Shown here: in pieces, positions 25,441-37,206 of the stretch
Layout: every line of letters starts with the position of its first letter
How positions within the stretch are numbered: position 1 is the first letter of the stretch
DNA from: Alternaria dauci
Taxonomy: Eukaryota; Ascomycota; Dothideomycetes; Pleosporales; Pleosporaceae
DNA length: 64,000 bases
NCBI RefSeq assembly: GCF_042100115.1
Contig: NC_091273.1
Span: forward strand, 1,860,001 to 1,924,000
Reading direction: 5' to 3'
The notes under the pieces: model-generated
Seen by the model: only the letters and a program-made list of their open reading frames with translations
Database searches by the model: none
Told to the model about the DNA's origin: nothing
Translations under genes and position numbers: made by a program

Positions 25441-26061
25441 CCTGTGTCTGTCGAGAGGAGAGCATATCGAGATTCACGACGCTGGACGACACGATCAAGA
25501 TGTTTAATGACCACATACGGCTCACCTCCATCACTGTCTGCACATGTTCGCTTCCCCTTGCCTGTAGGGAAGTCTTTTCATGCACATGGTCGGCTGGCGT
25601 TTGGGTTTTGTTTCACACGAGAATGGACAGCGATTGGGTCCACGTAGCAGCATTTTCTTCCCTGTATCTGTATTCGGTATTCTGTATGTACGCATGGCCG
25701 GAGTTGGCGCCGACTTGCCTTTGCATGGCAAGGAATGAAGTGTATTTCTGAATCTGTCGGTGCCACTCGAGCCGGATGTAGTATATTTACGCATCTAGGA
25801 TAATCTCCAAGTGTAATCTTTCCCAGTACATGTACTTGTCCCTTTTCGTGAAATAGCGCAATGACGGGGCAACACCGCTCAAACTCCGGTATTCGCGATC
25901 CAGAGCCTGTTTTCCAGACGTTCGTGCCCGTGCTCATGACTCGCCCTGGGGTATCATTACATCATATTCCTTATTGCATGCCTGTCCGACGGCTGGCCGT
26001 GCACGCCGGGCGCGTTCTCCTCCACGAACTAAAAGCTAACAGGGTGTCTCCTTGCAAACGC
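25441..26061. other. Intergenic, convergent 3' regions of RHO4 and DAD1
   Basis: 621 bases between stop codons that face each other. T-rich 3' UTR-like sequence, no gene seen. Confidence 0.5.
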
Positions 26062-26452
26062 TCATTTCCGGTCCTGGGGCACCTCTGTCTCGCCTTCGTG
26101 CTCCGTGGCTCCTTCTTGCGCACCCTCCTGCTGCTCGTTCGGGTCTTTGGCCATGACATTCTCAAAGTGGCTCCAGAGCGACTCGACGGGCGCGAATTCG
26201 TTCCCGACCGATGTCACCTCCTCGAGCGACCGGTTCAGCTTGTTAATGTTTTGCAAGACCACTTCCAGGCTCTGCGCTTGTTAGAATTTACATGTTTGGG
26301 AGGTAAATTGGAGACTGCAGTGCGCTCCGTGGTGACTTGGCTGCACGTACTTGGGCAATCTCAGTGACGAGCATTTCGCGCTGTTGCTCATAGTACGTCT
26401 TTGGCGGCGCGGCATCCTGGCCGTTGGCTGACGTGAAGTACGGCGGCCCCAT
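26062..26452 (-). CDS. DAD1: DASH complex subunit Dad1
   Basis: Two exons, 26452-26351 and 26271-26062, 103 residues, a normal size. The spliced protein runs [34 protein letters not shown] then [23 protein letters not shown], which is the Dad1 helical signature (…NxLNRxLExxxxxGNEFxxVExLWxxFE). DASH/Dam1 rings couple kinetochores to microtubule plus ends; it is fungal-specific. The remaining C terminus is a Glu-rich acidic tail. The 79-nt intron has its acceptor at GCGCAG. The ATG at 26452 is the first in frame; the frame upstream lacks another ATG. Divergent from SEN34. Confidence 0.9.
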
Positions 26453-26874
26453 TTGTGCTTTTTGGTGTTGATGCTCGAGGCGGATCGTGTTTACGGATAC
26501 GAGCCGTTGCACGCCGTTCAAGGTTCTTAGTAAGCCGAGCGTTAGCGTCGCCGCTCGCGAATCACGAGCGAGCCACGCTATAGGTCCAAGCGGATTAAAG
26601 TGGGCCGAAACTAAAAGCCTTTCAAAAGCTCAACCTCGAGCTCTTCGTCTCTTGTCCCACATTCGTTCTCGCAACGACACCCGCCATGTAGGTAAGCATC
26701 AATTCCTTCTACTACTTTTCTTACATGATTTAAACAAACGAAAATCTGTCAATCCTCATAGCCTTAACGGACTGCTGAGCATTGTATATCACACTATGAC
26801 ATTTCTCTTGATCACGTTCACCGCTCTTCTACTCGTCTCGCAGGAGCTAACGCAGCCTCTGCTAGATCCCTACC
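26453..26874. promoter_or_regulatory. Divergent promoter region, DAD1 and SEN34
   Basis: 422 bases between start codons. It could hold a 5' UTR intron of SEN34 (a GTAAGC at 26693 and CAG at 26842), which I cannot confirm. Confidence 0.4.
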
Positions 26875-28035
26875 ATGGCGGCAGCTCCGGCTCCCAACCC
26901 AGTTAAAGAACCCTTTCCCATATCCCTCGTCGCTGGCCGGTACCTGCTCTTTGATGTGGACGTTATTGCGCACTGCCGTCGCACGCACAACATCTGCGGT
27001 CTCCTGGTCGGCACGATACCGAACCTCAGCCAACAGAACGTTTTTCTGGGCGTACCACTTGAACTCATGCCGGAAGAGGCTCGGGTACTCGTCGATAAAG
27101 GCGCTGCGTATGTCGTGGACGATGCGCAGGCACATCAGAAGGCTTTTGCGGAGATGAGCCGCGAGGACAGGTTGCGGTACATGGAGGAGATGGACAAGCG
27201 CGGCGAGGACGTTACCAAGGAACAGACCGAGCTGGCCGAGCGGCGGAAGGAGAGGGCGTTGCAGGAGAAAGGTCTGAAGAGGGAGGAAGTCGAGAGGGGC
27301 GTTGCTGCGAGCACGACGTCGGAAGAGACGCTCCAAGCAGACGACTCCAGCGTCGCAAGCTCTGGGTTGGGCTTCATCATGAAGGGCTCCAGCTTCTCCG
27401 ACTCCTGGGCGCCAGCAAAGGCAGCCAAGGCCGTCGCCAGTCTGGCCAGCTCAGTCACTGATAGCTCGGATCTCGGTAGCTCTGGTTTAGGCTTCATCAT
27501 GAAAGGCTCTAGTTTCTCAGACTCCTGGGTGCAGGTCAAGGCCCCCAAGGTTGACTCTGCCGCCGAGGTCTCGCTGTTCGACGCGGCGCCCCCCTCGCCT
27601 GCTCCTGAGCCAGCTGTTCCCGTGCAGGGCAGTGCGCCGAAAGGCGTCGCCGCGCAGAAACACTACGTCACACCGACAACCTCCTATCCTCCTCTCAAGA
27701 CACCCGCAAAAGACCCTTCTGTCCCTCCGCCAGCCGTGCCGGACAGCTACCCGCTGTTCCGCTATCTGCACTCCAAGGGCTACTACCACATGCCCGGGCT
27801 GCGCTTTGGGTGCCACTACAACGTGTACCCAGGCGACCCGCTCCGGTACCACAGCCACTTTGCTGCCACCGGCCTGGGCTGGGACCAGAAGTTTGACCTG
27901 CTCGATGTCGTCGGTGGGGGACGTCTCGGCACAGGCACGAAGAAGGCGTACATGATTGGCGGCGAGAACCCTGATGTAGACTCGCAGGAGAACGAGTCCG
28001 TGAGGGCGTTCTCGGTTGAGTGGGCAGCTATATAG
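26875..28035 (+). CDS. SEN34: tRNA-splicing endonuclease catalytic subunit Sen34
   Basis: Single exon, 386 residues. N-terminal domain: YLLFDVDVIAHCRRTHNICGLLVGTIP and a helical, charged linker (EEMDKRGEDVTKEQTELAERRKER). C-terminal nuclease domain: YPLFRYLHSKGYYHMPGLRFGCHYNVYPGDPLRYHSHF then LGTGTKKAYMI. The RNase A-like triad is present: Tyr318 (VYPGDP), His326 (YHSH) and Lys356 or Lys357. In the Sen complex this subunit cuts the 3' splice site of intron-containing pre-tRNAs; one such tRNA is in this window at 54.8 kb. The central linker holds two copies of SSGLGFIMKGSSFSDSW, starting at residues 162 and 202. Confidence 0.95.
   Translation: MAAAPAPNPVKEPFPISLVAGRYLLFDVDVIAHCRRTHNICGLLVGTIPNLSQQNVFLGVPLELMPEEARVLVDKGAAYVVDDAQAHQKAFAEMSREDRLRYMEEMDKRGEDVTKEQTELAERRKERALQEKGLKREEVERGVAASTTSEETLQADDSSVASSGLGFIMKGSSFSDSWAPAKAAKAVASLASSVTDSSDLGSSGLGFIMKGSSFSDSWVQVKAPKVDSAAEVSLFDAAPPSPAPEPAVPVQGSAPKGVAAQKHYVTPTTSYPPLKTPAKDPSVPPPAVPDSYPLFRYLHSKGYYHMPGLRFGCHYNVYPGDPLRYHSHFAATGLGWDQKFDLLDVVGGGRLGTGTKKAYMIGGENPDVDSQENESVRAFSVEWAAI
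27358..27408 (+). repeat. First copy of 17-residue motif in SEN34
   Basis: Encodes SSGLGFIMKGSSFSDSW. The second copy begins exactly 120 bases later and differs at six third-codon positions, with no amino-acid change. Confidence 0.9.
27478..27528 (+). repeat. Second copy of 17-residue motif in SEN34
   Basis: Same 17 residues as the copy at 27358; synonymous differences only (Gly, Leu, Lys and three Ser codons). Confidence 0.9.
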
Positions 28036-28127
28036 TGCTGGCCACATGGATTATGACTTGACGAATACAATGCATAGAACAATGATGAATTTTGTTCAAT
28101 TTCTTTTACTTGATGTTCATCTGGTGA

Positions 28128-30576
28128 TTAAAAGTCCAACGCCGCCGCGGTGGCTTTCCCTGCCTCGCCAGCCTTTGGGCCTTTGCCCTTCCGGTACACT
28201 CTCGCGTCTCTAGGATCGAAGCCGCCGTTTCCCCAGAGCGCCCACTCCGGCGTCTCGTCGCCAACGTAGTCTTCCGGTCTCCAGCCCACCACTTCCCCGC
28301 CCTCCACTCTCGTCCCCTGCACCTTGCCTTCGCAGAGGTCGAAGAAGCGCTCAAAGTCGATTCTCGTGGCCCATCTGTCGTTGCGCTTGAATCGTGTCCT
28401 ATCAGCTAGCAGGATACAGCACGAGTGTGCGTGCTCAGCGCCGATGCCATAGGTAAGTCCGCGGTTGTTGAGTTCTTTTTCCAGCTCCGTCACAAACTCG
28501 GCGACTTCTTCGTAAAAGGGGACGTTCTCCATCGTAAGGCCGGCAGAGCCAGCGGCGGAGGTGCCGCAGTACGTAACGCCCTTGACTTCGACGAAGCCAG
28601 GGAGCGCGCGTTCCACGAGATCCGCATAGCCGCGCACTTCCTCCGCCATGTTGAAGCCCTTGACGAGCGTAAGGCGGAAGACGGTGCGCTGCTCGAAGCG
28701 GCGGTTGCGGAGGATGTCGAGACAGGCACAGAAACGCTCCCAGAAGTCCCGGTGCAGGGGCCTGTCAATCTTGCGGAGGCTGTCCTTGTTGGATGCGTCG
28801 ATGGAGACGTAGAGCTGTGTCACGGGGATCAGGGAGGCTAGCTGGGCTGGATGCTGGGCGTTGCAGACAAGGAACGTGGAGATGCGGTTCCGGTGCATGA
28901 TGCCGAGGAGCTCGTTGATGTGCGGGTAGAAGATGGGCTCGCCAACCAGGCTCAGGGCACAGTGGCGGATGCGCATGGCTTCGCTGAAGCGCTCGGCTCG
29001 GACGCCGGGCACGCCCTTCATCATCTTGATCTTTTTGTAGTGCGCTGCGGTGATGCCATCGAAGATTGTGTCTGGAGCATCGGTAATCCAGCGCCATGTC
29101 GTGCCGACGGGGTTTGTGCCGTGCCGCCAGCAGAAGACGCATTTGTTCGAGCACGAGAGCGATGGCGTGGCTTCCATGCACAAGTGCGAGGCGATGCCGT
29201 AGAAGGAGTACTTGTAGCAGGAGCCGCGGCCTCGCAGAGCGGACTTGGTCCACCGGCAGATCTTGACGCCTGAATGAGAGCCAATGATGCTGTAGCCCTG
29301 TTTCGTGAGAGCGGCATAGGTAGGGGAGGTGGTGGGAACCATTTCCTTGGGGGCCTGGACGGATTGGGACTTGGCCGAGGATTTCTTGTAGGTCGTAAAG
29401 TCGATGGGCGTCTGTTCGGCGGAAGAGTTTACCATCGAGCCCAGGTCTTCAACGTCGTCGACTCGCGTGCTCTGGCCGTTTTCATCCGCGACGTCTTCTT
29501 CGTCGCTTTCGACAGGGTCTCCACTGCCTGGTACGCCTTCACCGAGTCCTCGTCCTTGGACAATCTCCACGAGCGCATCCTGGACGCCCACCCTCCATTC
29601 CTGCAGCCTCCCCTCGGCCTCGCTCTTGATGTCTGCCATGCCGAGTGGGTATGCTCTTTTCCTGCCCGTCAGCCGGGCCATCCACTTGTCCACTTCCCGC
29701 GACTGACTGCAGAAACCCTCCTCTTCAGTCGGCCACCCCTCCCTGTCGCCAAAACCAAACACAGTGTATCCAACCAAACCGCTCAGGGGGGCCGTATCGA
29801 TCCTGAAATCGTTGTGCGTCTCCTGCAGGCTCTCCACAAAGACGTCCAAGACGGTATCGATGTTGTACGTCGGCACGAGGATGATGTAGAAGTATTTGAC
29901 GTTGGCGTCGCCCTTGGGCGGGCTGATGAAGTAGTCGTCGTGCTCAATGTACGATAAGTCGAGCGTCTGGGGTTCGAGGAAGGACTTGGACTGATCGCAG
30001 CCCCTAGATGAACAGTCAGCGATGCTCACAACCATCTGCGCATCGGAGCCTACCTCGTCCACTCGGAGAGAACTCCCGCGAACTGCTTCGCGTAACGTTC
30101 CGTCGTGCCAGACAGCGACTGGAAGAAGACCAGTGGCTGTATTCTGTCCGCTTGGTGGTCGAACGTCGGAGGCGCTACAAGCTTCTTCGGTGTCTTCCTG
30201 CCCTTGACCATCTTGGGCCCCTTTTTCACTTTTGCAGCCACCGCTCGTGTGTTGTCCCCGGCATGGTTGTCGATGTTAAGCACCGGCGGGTTGAGTGTCG
30301 TGGTATGTTCGGGCAGCCATTCGGGTTTGAGCTGGACGGCGGGCTTCTCCTGGACCGGCGACGAGGGCGCTGGCGACACAGAGAGCTTCTCTCTCCGATC
30401 GCGCGAATAGATGGCAAGACGCACAACCGTTGCGACTAGTAGTGCAGCCAGCAGGATGGGGAGTCGGTGCTGGTGCCATATGAAGAGCAGCTCTGTGGCA
30501 TGTCAGTGGTGTACAATTGTAGTGAGACATGCAGCTGACCAGCTGGCAACTGTTCCAGCAGCTCGAGTAGGGCCAT
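28128..30576 (-). CDS. TYW1: Wybutosine synthase TYW1 (flavodoxin + radical SAM)
   Basis: Exons 30576-30540, 30492-30054 and 30003-28128; 783 residues. The N terminus is a membrane anchor, LPILLAALLVATVVRLAIY (residues ~22-40). A flavodoxin domain follows (VFFQSLSGTTERYAKQFAGVL, then SGLVGYTVFGFGDREGW). The radical SAM domain has the [4Fe-4S] motif C443-S-N-K-C447-V-F-C450-W, with PSLSCSNKCVFCWRHGTNP around it. TYW1 condenses N1-methylguanosine-37 of tRNA-Phe with pyruvate to make the tricyclic 4-demethylwyosine core. Yeast Tyw1 is ER-associated, so the anchor is consistent. Convergent with SEN34, 92 bases between stops. The splice at AG|GGGC restores Arg-Gly-Cys. Confidence 0.95.
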
Positions 30577-30841
30577 GATGCTGCGCTCGACGTTGCGCCG
30601 ACGTCGAGTTTGGGTACGAACTTTTGGCAAGCCGCTCGCGTGGGGTCCGTTAGCGGGGTTCAAGCACGCCAGTAGCGAGGGGCTATTTCCTAAGCCGTGC
30701 CCCACTCCACGTGCATCAGATCGTGTGGAAGCAAGGGTAACACACCATCTCACTGCCTTTGTAGAAATCCAGGAATGTCATATCATTACGCCTCTAAACG
30801 GCGTCAATAACCCGGTAGCACAATACATTCATCATCCGTGC

Positions 30842-33800
30842 CTACGTTCCGGTCCCGGCGCTCCCCTGACTATTTTGTCGTCTCGGTGCTCTCTCCATGC
30901 CCTCGACCACACTGCCCCTCTTCCCCAAGCTATACATGCTCCCCTCGCTGCCCTGCCTACGACCAGCTATTCCACCAGGCCCCCCAAATGTGCTACTTAG
31001 TGTCCAGCCTCCAGTGGCTGGGCTGGCGTCCCTAATGCTGATCGCTGGCGGCAATCCCAAGCTCGGGATCTTGTCTTCTCCTATCGGCAGAATCCGCGGA
31101 GACGGAGATGGGGCATGGCGGAAAGCTTCGGCGTAGAACGTAGACAGCAGCGAGGCGTTGGAGCAGAAAGCCTCGACCTCGTCCTTGACCTGTTCGGGAG
31201 TGAGGGTGATATTTGACGCAGCGGCTGAAGTGGTCGCTGCGGATCTCGGGTCGTGAAATGTGAGTGCAGTGTGGAGGAGACTGGCATCCTGGACCGGTCG
31301 TGCCAGAGGACTTGCAAAGGGACTGCGGTGCGGATTGCCGCGCTCCACCGCAGGTGTCGACGGTAAACGACTGCTCTGACTGCCGTCTGTGGTCGCTTTC
31401 TTGTGCTCGTAGGGATCCACAGGCCGGATCCTGCTGTGGTCTCTGGCACGGTTATGCGCGAGCCTGTTTGCTAGCAGAAGGAAATTTCCATCGTCGGATA
31501 TCTGAGCAAGCAGGCCTCCGCTCTTATGGATGAACTGGGTATACTTGTAATCGGGCGTGCCCCAGGAGTAGGTCACTTCAACATCGGGCGGAAAGGCACT
31601 CGCTGCCTCCATGTCCAAAACAAAGTTGAGCCTCCGAAGCAGGAGCTTGTGATACGCAAACTTGTCGGTTTTCGGATACTGCGGAGAGAAGCTCGTCGAG
31701 TCCCACATAGCCTCAGGCTGAGCTTGTGGAGGCTGCTGTGCGAGCTTGACTAGATAGGGCGAACGGAACGGATGGTGGTCAACAATGTCCGCCACCTCCG
31801 CGATGGGTACCTCCACAAGTTTCAGGCCGTACTTTTCTACGCTTGTAGCCCACGTGACGATGGCGTCTTCAATGAGTTTTGCGGTAACGTTCATCCAGTC
31901 AATGCGGATGTGGTAGCAGTTGTCGGGATTATGCAGTCGATCGTAGTGCAGTGAGATGATCTCAGGCCGGTACGATCGCTTTCTAGGGTCAACATCGTAG
32001 CGCATAACGCGAGACATGACGACCTTTCGCTTGTGTGATTCGCCGCGTGTTGGTGTCTTTTCCCCCTCGTCGAGTGAACCAGAGCTGTTGGATGAGGAAT
32101 CGGCAGTATCTGGACGTGACTTGGTGTGCTTTGGTAGAAGAGGCGACGTGCGAGGCGCCTCTGCCATCGGCGTTGAAGGAACGGACTTGTCCGTCTTGCG
32201 CATGCCAAACCACCCAGTTCGAGATTCGGCCCGTGGAGCCCTGTACTCTGCCGCGATCTGGAAGAAAAAGTTGCCATCGCGGAAATGATGCCGTCCCTGC
32301 ACGTGCTGGAAGAGGCCTTTCTTCATCAGCTCGTTACCAAAGTCCACCGCCTCGTCCCGCGTTTCAATGTCTTTGAAGTTTGAGAGTAGCCAGTTGGTGA
32401 GGTCAAAGCCCAGAAAACAATTGTAGTGCAGCTTGAGATGCCATCGACGATCAAGCATCTGGATCCCCTTTTCGCCCTGCAGGTCTTCTGCGAGCTTCTT
32501 GAGGTCTATGCTAGACGTGTGGTATTTTTCTGCGTCGGAGAAGATGGACGTCTGGAACTCGCTGTCGGTGTCGCTGAGCAGAGAGTGGTCCGGGCCGGCC
32601 GCAACGACCGCCGAGGGGTCGCGGGTGTGGTACTCGATCGCGAGCGGATTCGAGTCCTTTTGTTTCAAAACGGACGCTGGCTGGAGGTAGCGCTCTTCTG
32701 GGGGAATGTAGCGGAACTTCTGCCACAGTTGGGTGAGCTTGCGAATCCCCTCAAGCCGGATCTCCTCAGGCGAGTCTTGCATGGGCAACGGTCTCCGATG
32801 CATGGCTGGTATGTCGACTGGGATCAGAACAAAGCGAGCCCGCCAGAAGCGCAGTACTTCTGAAAACTCGTCATGATAACCAGCCAAGAAGGTGTCGATG
32901 ATGTTCCAGTTGTACTCTCTCCGCGGTGGACGTAGTGCAACTTCTCGAGGGTCATATGTATCTTCGAACGCAGTGCGGATAAAAGGTTTGTAGAAGAAAG
33001 GCGTATCGATGCCAGCAGATGACTCGAGTGCTGTGGTGGGCTTCCTGTTGTATCTCCTTACCTCTACCTCTCCCCCAGCCACGCATACTAGCTGATGGAT
33101 GTTGTTTCCAACACTCATAAAAACAGTGTCTCCATCACTAGACATGTACTCGGGATCGAGGATACTGGCGAGAGTCTTCTCTTGCCGGCCTGAAAACTCC
33201 GCTACCGAAGAGCCAACGACGATCTGGAACCCGTGGGAGAGGCGAAAAGCAATCAGCTCTTTGATGAGAGACTCTCGGCTCTTTGGCGCTTCCAGAATAT
33301 CGTCGTCCTCATTCTGCGTAATCTTGTACGGGCTTTCATTGTACTCGGTTGCTATCTGGTCAACGGAAGGGAACCACTCGTGGGTCAGCGGTACGGCAGC
33401 AGGTGAACACAGCGACCTCCACTTTACAGTGCCTGTCCTCAAAGTCCTGGGGAAGACGTGATGCCAGCGCCGGTACTGGTTCTGGGAGGTTATGCTGTTC
33501 TTCTTCGGGTTACACGGGTTGACCAAGACTGCCCAGGGAGCGATCGCACTTGTTGGAGACAACGTTCGGGGAGCCTCTCTGCCACCTCCACTGGACGAAA
33601 GGTCTGGTTTCGGCCCAACGTGCTCACCCGCACCTCGCGCTCCTGCAAGTAAGAATGTCGACCCTGGGTCCCTCACGACTGAACCAGGCTGCGAAGGCAC
33701 ATTGGAGCGATCGGACCGTCCTACCCTCACGGTCTCGACCGAGCGGCTTGCGCGGTCGGACGCAAGAGACTCGGCCGATGTAGGACCTGCGCGCGATGCA

Positions 33801-36591
33801 GGTTTTATCGCAATCGGCTGCGACGGCTTTCCCGTAGAAGTATGGCGAGTGCTCGCTAGCCGTTCCGCAATGGCGCCTTTTTGGTTCTTCTCGACAGTCA
33901 GCATTGCAGGCTTCACTGTCCCCTGGCTGATGTCAATGGTGGCATCGCCAAGAGTCGGCTTTGCCGGCGCAGCCTTTCCACCAAAGCTCATCTGCCTAAG
34001 AAACCAATTGGAAGGCCTGTTCTTCAGCTCCGGCTTAGCTGGTGCTGGCGTCCCAGTACTAGCCGGCAAGAGTCCAGCTCGCCTGGGAGGAGATGACCCA
34101 CGGCTTGAAGCTGGGGCTGGAGGATGTCTCTGGGCAGAACTTCCAGCCTGGCGACGATCCTGGGAGTCTCCGGAACCACCTCTCTCATGTACCATAGGGC
34201 GCCCGGCACTAGCATTATCCCTACTCATATTGTTCTGCCGCCGCAAGACATCAGCTCGCGGTGCGACTTCGCTTTTGCTTGGCATGTGAAATGTGCTGCT
34301 TCGCGGGGATTGGCTCTCGATCTCTCTCGATCTCTCACGCATTAGCTGCGGAAAGTTCGTTTCCGGTGGCGGCCGAGCTGTCTTTGCGAAGGACGGACCC
34401 GTACTACGGAACGAAGAAGAAAGACGCAGACTCCGTGCCAGCTCCGGAGATCCACTGGTAGTCTCATCGCTCAGCCTCCGCCTGCGAGCTTGAGCTTGGT
34501 CCAGTGCAGAGTGCCTCTCTATGAGAGGAGAGAAGACTCCGCCATCGTATGCCTCCATCCAGGCCTTTTGGGCAGCTCTTGTCTCGTCCAGCTGATCCTC
34601 GGTGTATTCTCTGTCGCCCCGCGAAGAATACGAGCCCGCCGCAGCTGCAGAGGGCTTGGTTACTGGTGTAACATGCGGACCGTCCCCGTTCACTTCGAAC
34701 AACTCGCGCAGATGGTGTGGATACATTGGGTCCTCTTCAAGGTAAGGAATCGCAATGTCACCCACCTCGTTCTCCATGACACCCATCATCTGCAGCTCGT
34801 ACAGCCGGCACCGGAGAGAGAAAATACGACCTTTCTTGCGAGACTTTTTTACAATCTTGTCAGCCTTTCGTGGTTTTGTGAGTTCCAGAATCTCCTCAGA
34901 CGTCCCAGACCAGAACGAAACATCGACCCAATACGGCATTGCGAACCTCCATCCGTCTGATGAGTCGGTGGATACGTCCATCGGTATGTGTCGCACGGTG
35001 GAAGCGCGTGACATGGAGCCAAAATTGGGTTGGCTCTGGCGGGGAGTTTTGTCCTCCTCTGTCCGCGACATCCTCGGGGAAACGTGCTGTTCCCTGTCGT
35101 GCTCAGCTTTCAAGTCGGACACCGAACGGGGCGTTTGGTATTTGAACAGGGGCACAGAGTGAAGCGGCATCGGCGAGAGACACACCAAGTCAATGCCGAT
35201 GCCCGATCCAATCAGAGTATCCGTAGTCAACTTGAGCATGTTGTAGTCGACCTCAAAGACGCCAGTGCCTGGAGTAACAACGATGACTGAGATGCCCGTG
35301 CGGACCAGATCACGATCGATGTGGTCTTTGGCAAATTGAGCCGCTGCCAGGTTGATGGCTTCCAGGATGTTGCCTTGGCTTGCGGAAGAAGGTCGGCCAG
35401 CCACGACGACATCAGCAGCTGAGTCTTCAGACCCCGTTTCGTCGTTGGCGACGTGCTTTGCTGGCTTACGGACCAGGGATACCTCCCGCAGAAACATCCT
35501 GAACTCCTTCTTTAGCTGGTAGAGAATGTTGATCCAGTCGCCACTGGCCATGTCGCTTACGACGACTCTATAGTAGTCTCGGAAAGTGCCCGAATGCGAC
35601 TCGGAGCACGTGTTGCTTGTGGTCCCGTCCGGGCGATCGGCCAGAAGCTCCCCGTCGTATTGCATTCTCGTGAAGAGGATAATGGTGACCAGGTGTCGCG
35701 CATTTATCCGCAGCCATCTCTTGAACAAGTCTGGAAGGAATCCGCTTACAACCTTGTTGAACATGATCTCGCCAGCACCTTCAGCATCGAAATCCCACAT
35801 CTCCCTGGACATCTGGATAAACAGTGTGTATCGTGCTGATTCGCTGCGGAATATAGGCTTTGACTTGGGTGAGAAGTAGCCAGAATGGACCGACTGGCCG
35901 TTGATGTATATGTGCTTGATCGTGGCTTTGATGGTGCCCATGAAAAGCAGCCTTTGGCCGCGATAGACTGTTCGTTTGCTGAGTTCGGCAATCGCCATAC
36001 GCCACATGTCTGCGCGTGCGAGATACTCATCCCGGAAAACAATCTCAACGTGATGCGCTTCGTGCGCATCCTCATCAGCCTCCGTCACTACGACCTGCAT
36101 CCTGTTGCGGAATCCGAACACCTTGGCAATCCTCTCTGATATAGAGATCTCGTCGGCATTAGCTGTGTAGACTGACCGGTCAGACTACGACTTACGTGCA
36201 GATTTGGATACTTTGACTCCATAGTCACAGGAAGCGCTTTCGGGACGAAGACATAGGCCTTGTCCGCATCAATGTGGCGGCCGTCCGGGATGGTCGAGCC
36301 ATTTTCATCGATGGTTACCTTTATCGAATCCCGACGATGTCTCTTTGGGTGGCTATCCCCGTTCGCATCGTTGTGCAGCGTCTCGGCTTTGGATTCCGTA
36401 TGAAAGTCTCGAACGGCGTTGTCGGTATGTATCGCCACGATCTGGAGGAGCGCACCAGCACTAGTGGGTAGTTCTGGGAACTTTTCGGCATTGAAGATAA
36501 TCTCATCTCTGGAAAAGTTGTCGTCATGCGTCCACAGAGTACAGACCTTCTGGACCCGAGCCGGCTGTGGGATCGAGGCGGATTTCGACAT
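30842..36591 (-). CDS. IML1: Iml1, SEACIT/GATOR1 GAP subunit (DEPDC5 orthologue)
   Basis: Exon 1 36591-36196 and exon 2 36148-30842; 1900 residues. The 47-nt intron ends in GAG rather than CAG/TAG; this is the only acceptor close by that restores frame (YPNLH-ISISERIAKVFGFRNR). N-terminal domain: VVVTEADEDAHEAHHVEIVFRDEY and VYRGQRLLFMGTIKATI, then MWDFDAEGAGEIMFNKVVSGFLPDLF; this is the conserved Iml1 region that has GAP activity toward Gtr1/RagA. A DEP domain lies at residues ~1355-1435 (MLDRRWHLKLHYNCFLGFDLTNWLLSNF). A ~350-residue Ser/Pro/Arg linker separates them. With Npr2 and Npr3 it inhibits TORC1 on the vacuole during amino-acid starvation. It has one of the largest uninterrupted exons in the window (5.3 kb). 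Confidence 0.94.
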
Positions 36592-37206
36592 GTTAGGGGC
36601 CGCTGCGAGGTGCAGTCAGGGACATTTTAGGTTGCTCAGGTGCGCATACAATACAAAATTCGCTCCATTTTGCTCTGCGCGTACAACAAAAACTGCGATG
36701 CGTCTACTTAACGTTCATGGGCTGTCAGCGGGATGGAACGCATCTGATGATCGCGTCGCGTAACGACTGCAGGGACCTTGGGTTGCGTATTGCCAAGGCG
36801 CTAGTATGAGCCAATCGATGCTCCCAAGGCGCGACACGTGACCAGGCACCAGTATCAAATCTCACACCTGGTACTCAAACTACACGCGTGGCTGGTTGGT
36901 AGCATGTTGATTTCAGTCTTGCCTCTCGTTGTCTTCCACTGTAGCATTTCTACGCTAATGATCATATGCGTTGCAGAATTTGTAAGTGCCCAGCTTTATC
37001 CCTAAAGACGCATGTGGTAAATCACGCAATGGCCGTGGAGCTTGTCGGCGCATACTCGGAAGCGTCGACGCTCACGACGTCATCTTAGCAATCGAGTGAG
37101 ACCGCTTAAGAGGCCCCAGCAGTAACATCGGCGTTCTTTGAACAATCGTCTACCCTCAACTACACTCTACTCTGATAATTTTTTTGTCTCTCTTGATTCT
37201 CGCAAG
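36592..37206. promoter_or_regulatory. Divergent promoter region, IML1 and NAD(P)-binding gene
   Basis: 615 bases between start codons facing outward. Nothing else recognised. Confidence 0.45.

Noticed and set aside
29274..29957. 227-codon plus-strand frame inside TYW1
   Set aside because: Antisense shadow; no motif, and the TYW1 frame is fully explained.
33492..34289. 265-codon plus-strand frame inside IML1
   Set aside because: Antisense to the low-complexity linker of IML1; Ser/Ala/Arg-rich with no family resemblance.
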